Source: Tubiluchus corallicola (lineage: Eukaryota; Priapulida; Priapulimorpha; Priapulimorphida; Tubiluchidae). From it: DNA of 64,000 nucleotides. Shown here in pieces: positions 59,977 through 64,000 of the stretch; position 1 is the first letter of the stretch; each line of letters opens with the position of its first letter. Below the pieces are notes generated by a model. That model worked only from the letters and a program-made list of their open reading frames with translations, was not told where the DNA came from and did not search any database. Location of the stretch: NCBI GenBank assembly GCA_030141605.1, contig JAQGDQ010000001.1:2080501-2144500 (forward strand). Reading direction: 5' to 3'. A program made the position numbers and the translations under genes.

Positions 59977-60954
59977 ATGTGGTGCTTTCAAAAAACCAAA
60001 TTGGTTCTGATGGTGTTCTCGGCAATATTGCTAATTGGCATTCATTCTGTGAGAAAAATAGCAGAAAGACCAATACCGACCCAGCAGGATGATCTACAAG
60101 GTAATGCCCAGTTTCTGCATCCCCCTCTAGAAGATGATAGTGTACAAGAAAAATGTCCACGAGGACAATCAAAGCGATTGCCTGGTTGCATCATAATCGG
60201 ATTTCCAAAATGTGGGACGTATGCTTTACTGAGAATGCTCCAACTTCATCCTGACTTGAAATCTCGAAAGTACTATCCTTTCGAGGTAAATTTCTTTGAC
60301 AAATTTTACAGCAGGGGGTTGACGTGGTACCGCCACATGATGCCGTGTTCTCTTCCAGGTCAAATTACTATTGAAAAAAGTCCGGGTTACGTGTATGACA
60401 CTCTAAGCAGTACTCGAATAAAAGCCATGAACGAATCAATTAAGCTAATCGTCATAGTTAGAGATCCTATCGAAAGAACTGTATCAAGTTTCATGCAGGA
60501 TAAAAGTGTTGGAAGAGTAGATCAACGTACAGAATTTGAGCAGCTTGTCTATGATGCCCAAACAGAAAAGATTAATTCATCGTTATCTATGATACAAACC
60601 TCTCTCTATCACAAATACATGAAAATCTGGTATTCAACATTTGAAAAAACTCAGATACATATTGTAAATGGAGATGCATTGATAACTGATCCCTTGATAG
60701 AACTCCGAAAGATCGAAACGTTTCTAGGCGTTGGATATAAAATTTTATCAGATGCACTAGTATACAATGAAGCAAAAGGTTTTTATTGTTTTAAGAAATC
60801 AAGCACTAACAAAGAAAGACATCTTTGTATGGGCGAAGCGAAAGGCAGGCCTCATCCGAGAATTAATAAAACAGTTAAAACGAAATTAAAACAGTACTTT
60901 TCAGAGCACAAGAGTAAATTCTTCCAGTTAACGGGCAAAGAATTTAACTGGTAA
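59977..60954 (+). CDS. Heparan sulfate glucosamine 3-O-sulfotransferase-like, intronless
   Basis: Golgi type II membrane enzyme that moves sulfate from PAPS to the 3-OH of glucosamine in heparan sulfate. 325 residues. A short cytosolic N-terminus precedes a signal anchor (about 8-25, KLVLMVFSAILLIGIHSV), then a stem and the sulfotransferase domain. Visible motifs: 5'-phosphosulfate loop GFPKCGTYALL (75-85, K78), catalytic-position glutamate E103 in FEVNFFD, ITIEKSPGYVY (130-140), 3'-phosphate loop VRDPIERTVSSF (161-172), HIVNGDALITDPL, and the cysteine pair in GFYCFKKSSTNKERHLC before KGRPHP. Length and order fit the HS3ST1/5 group, many of which are single-exon. The loop has KCGT where the family usually has KGGT. 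Start ATG 59977 is the first in frame. Which HS3ST subtype cannot be told. Confidence 0.9.
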   Translation: MWCFQKTKLVLMVFSAILLIGIHSVRKIAERPIPTQQDDLQGNAQFLHPPLEDDSVQEKCPRGQSKRLPGCIIIGFPKCGTYALLRMLQLHPDLKSRKYYPFEVNFFDKFYSRGLTWYRHMMPCSLPGQITIEKSPGYVYDTLSSTRIKAMNESIKLIVIVRDPIERTVSSFMQDKSVGRVDQRTEFEQLVYDAQTEKINSSLSMIQTSLYHKYMKIWYSTFEKTQIHIVNGDALITDPLIELRKIETFLGVGYKILSDALVYNEAKGFYCFKKSSTNKERHLCMGEAKGRPHPRINKTVKTKLKQYFSEHKSKFFQLTGKEFNW

Positions 60955-61960
60955 CTGTATATTGTGTTCCTTGCTACGGTACGTTCAGAATTCAGAAAGT
61001 ACCGGAGGTACAATACAGTTATAATCAAGCATGATGCCGTGATAAGGTTTATCGTTTACGTTATTTAGTTATATATTACTTATCTACGTACTAATAACTT
61101 CCACTGTCTGAAGAATTAGTAATTATTATGAAAGGTTTCAACTTAACAACGGTGGCTAATTTATTGTCACCCGCCAAAGCCCACCAAAGCCAGCCCTCGT
61201 GGACACACTGATTGAGTTATGACTTTTCCTTCAGTTTACACAGAATTTAGAGACAAAGTTTCAAAGCACTACAAAATACAGAGACATAATAATAATAACG
61301 AAACTAAGCCAGCTAGTCTTGCTTTACAATCAATGAGCAACAAAAATATTAAGTCTTTCTTGCTTTTAAACATACGAACTTCAAGCCTGCGATATATTTT
61401 TTTATATTAATTAATCATGTGTTCGTCTGCAATATTAAGTTTTTCTATTTTTCGTTTGCGAGGCTACGGAAATGGAATAAATTTGACTGTTCCATTCCAT
61501 AGACGACCCTTATATTGAATGCCCGAGTCACATAAATCTCAATGGTATCTTTTAATCTTGATTATAACCAGAAAAATAGCGTCAAATTAGCTAATATTAC
61601 ATTGATGTATAATATAAGTTTTGACCACATTTGAATTAATTTTGACTGTGATGATCTCATTGAGCTTTATAAAAACTGGCCAGAAAAGAAAACATTTTGT
61701 TCTGTCTTTATTTAAAGTTAATAAAATAGTTGTTTTTATCTAACTTGCAAAGCCATAAACTAAACTGCGTATTTTCTTGAATGATAGACGTAAGCGTTGT
61801 GTATTTCTTCCTATAAACGGAACTAGACTATATATTTTCACCAATCCACTTGCAATTTCAATTGGCAATAATAAAATGTAGAACCAGGCTAATATTTCTC
61901 CCGCTAACTAATGAAAAGTTGAGCATTTTTCATAACAGTGTTAGACGGAACTGTAGCTAC
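60955..61960. other. Region downstream of the sulfotransferase
   Basis: AT-rich; AATAAA at about 61476 is a possible polyadenylation signal. No other gene. Confidence 0.4.
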
Positions 61961-63235
61961 GCAGGAAAACTTTTTGGCAGAAAAATCACGACTACGTTTT
62001 TGACTGCTAGACCTGCAATTTTACTATGAAAACTCCTTCGATTTCTCTTTCTCTGTTGCTCCTCCCTCCCTTCGTTCACCCTCTTATCCTCTTCACCTTG
62101 CTCCTTCCCTGTGTCTCTCTCGCTCTCTTTTCATCATCTACTCTCTCATGCTCTGCTTCTCCTCCTCTAGTTCTCTCTTCCTCATTCTCTCTCCTTCACT
62201 TTCTTTCCATCTCACCTCCTCTCTTTCTTCCTTCTGTTCTTTCTCTCCATCGTCCCCTCTCTCTTCCGCACTCTATACCTTTCGTTCTTTCTCTTTTTGA
62301 TGTCCTTTGGTTATCTACCGCGCTTTGACTAGTGACTATCGAAAATCAGAATCATTTAAAACGAAGCGATATTTAAGGTGAAAACCTTGACTTTTTAATT
62401 TAGTTTTGAAACTTCGTTGCTACAATGTAAAGTTGTTTTAGGATTAAATTGCTTTCTGAAAGTAAATCACATTGTATCATATAATCATTTTAAATTCAAT
62501 TGATTTTCATAGGATGTGAAATATGTTTTAATAAATAATAATTATAAAAAATGAAAATACCATGGCTTTGCGAACCACATAGATTTGTTAACATTTGCCC
62601 AATAAACTGCGCTCTTTCGGAAGACTTTTTACAGGTTATTTTATGGCAGCACCGGATCCTAGTTCATTATCATCTAAGATGAAACACTAAACTGACAAAG
62701 ATGTCACAGTCACATTCGGATGGACGTGCATCTCTAAACACCAAGAAATAAACGAAATAATTCAGAATCACAGTAAAAGTAACTGCATGTCCAAGAGTGA
62801 CACTCGCAATTAAGTAAGCAGTCTCTCAACAAATCAATTGTCAGGCTTGGCATTGCTTAACTTTGGTAGCGAATGACTATGATTACTGGCTATTGCATAG
62901 AAGCAAAGATCACCATGATTCACTACCTGATCGTTCTGACATTACAAATCTATTTTCTTGTTTTAAGTTTTTGTAACAAATTGACCATTTTCTTATTATT
63001 TGATCTCTATTAATCGATACACATAGTTAAAATACTTTTTCTTGTGCATTATCTAAAAAGATTTATTACATTGTCTGTGAATTTTATTTTCCATGAAACC
63101 ACAGTTCTGGGAAAAACTCTTCTGGGAAATGGCAATTCACGAAAAAAAATTTCTGAGAAGTAAATTTTTCTGACAAAAAAGTTTAATCACGGTTTTTTTG
63201 CCAGGCAAAAAATATTCAGGCAAAAAACTTTTCTA
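61961..63235. mobile_element. Foldback-like element, family 1 copy B
   Basis: Direct-oriented relative of the element at 25288-27127: GGCAGAAAAATCACGAC at the left, CT-rich middle (62036-62300), shared unique segment (62310-62960), and right end with TTCTGGGAAA repeated twice and GGCAAAAAA words. It lacks the LINE insert of copy A. Confidence 0.6.
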
Positions 63236-64000
63236 ATTAAGCATTAACTAGCATTAACTAATAATTACACTCACTGAACTGCATGAGCCCGACACACACC
63301 CAGGAACCGGTACGTTGTATCTAACAAACTCAGCCTAATTCAATGTTGTCAAAAATCAGGAAGTACATGTATTGTGACTGCTTGTCGTTGGAATACACAA
63401 ATTATATTGAAAAGCACAAAAACGAAAACAACATTTACAATGTATTTTAGAGTAAAAAGGTAGCAATAGCGTAATTTTTAATAAAATAACAATGGGGTAA
63501 ATATCACTACGAAAATACTTTCAAAAATAAGGGCAACTTAACTCTCTTTTTTCAAACTACATGCTATGGTTATCAATACAATTATAGCGTACTTAATAAT
63601 AAATAAACCGAAAAAAATAGTATTTTTACAACTACGTACACAACACATTTTGAACTCAAGCTGAGAATTTGACTAGTCCGGTATCGAAAGACACAATATT
63701 TGGTTCAAAACAAAATAACTTACACAAATGGTATTTAAATGCTATAATCCTACCATCCAAAATTGCAAAAGCCCAAAAATTTGTCAATAAAACTGAGGAA
63801 AACCCTGAATATAATCTAGCACAACTCCAGCCAAATCTGGCCTGTTCTTCTTTCAGAACAATAACTAATCCCTCTCACGACTAAACCAAAATCATTGATT
63901 AAGCTACAACTATTGCAGTGCTCATTTGAAAATTAAAGGTACACAAATCATTTCAGAAGGGTATCAATTGAACAAGCAAGTAAAAATAAAGGTTTAATAT
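63236..64000. other. Right edge: nothing recognised
   Basis: AT-rich; the 71-codon frame near 63669 starts at TTG and has no family features. Confidence 0.5.

Noticed and set aside
62026-62328. Ser/Leu/Pro-rich 100-codon frame
   Set aside because: CT-rich core of foldback family 1; same composition in copy A without the frame.

Overview
The window is metazoan nuclear DNA: AT-rich, microsatellite-rich, with spliced genes that use canonical GT-AG introns of 0.13 to 13 kb. Heparan sulfate 3-O-sulfotransferase, a two-domain membrane adenylyl cyclase and a CatSper auxiliary subunit together point to an animal that kept the sperm CatSper channel, most simply a marine invertebrate. I cannot name the species.

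Three host genes are clear. (1) An ADCY1-like (Ca2+/calmodulin-type) adenylyl cyclase fills positions 490-49906 on the minus strand. I rebuilt 20 coding exons whose phases all join in frame, giving about 1050 residues; the last part of the second catalytic domain lies off the left edge. (2) Immediately upstream on the same strand, 50660-54079, is a complete CATSPERB-like subunit of the sperm calcium channel, uninterrupted by introns (1139 residues), with a perfect cAMP-response-element octamer 35 bp before its ATG. (3) On the plus strand, 59977-60954, is an intronless heparan sulfate 3-O-sulfotransferase-like gene, preceded by a tandem duplication of about 260 bp that ends almost at its start codon.

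The cyclase introns and the intergenic DNA are full of mobile and repetitive DNA: a CR1/L2-like LINE fragment (12.0-12.9 kb), a second LINE 3' end (41.8-43.0 kb) plus a related tail (25.7-26.1 kb) sharing a base-pair-covarying hairpin, a broken piggyBac transposase (37.1-37.9 kb), two hAT-type MITEs with perfect 8-bp target duplications (36777-37102 and 55290-55685), a 5S-rRNA-derived SINE-like unit (21.1-21.4 kb), inverted arrays of a ~145-bp repeat (8.3-8.9 and 28.4-29.0 kb), and three families of foldback-like elements whose inverted ends are arrays of short A-rich words.

Layout: 0-50 kb adenylyl cyclase and its repeat-laden introns; 50-54 kb CATSPERB; 54-59.4 kb repeat-rich spacer; 59.4-61 kb sulfotransferase; 61-64 kb spacer with a second foldback copy. 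A functional link between the Ca2+-sensitive cyclase and the sperm Ca2+ channel subunit (Ca2+ entry feeding cAMP production) is attractive but is inference from adjacency only.
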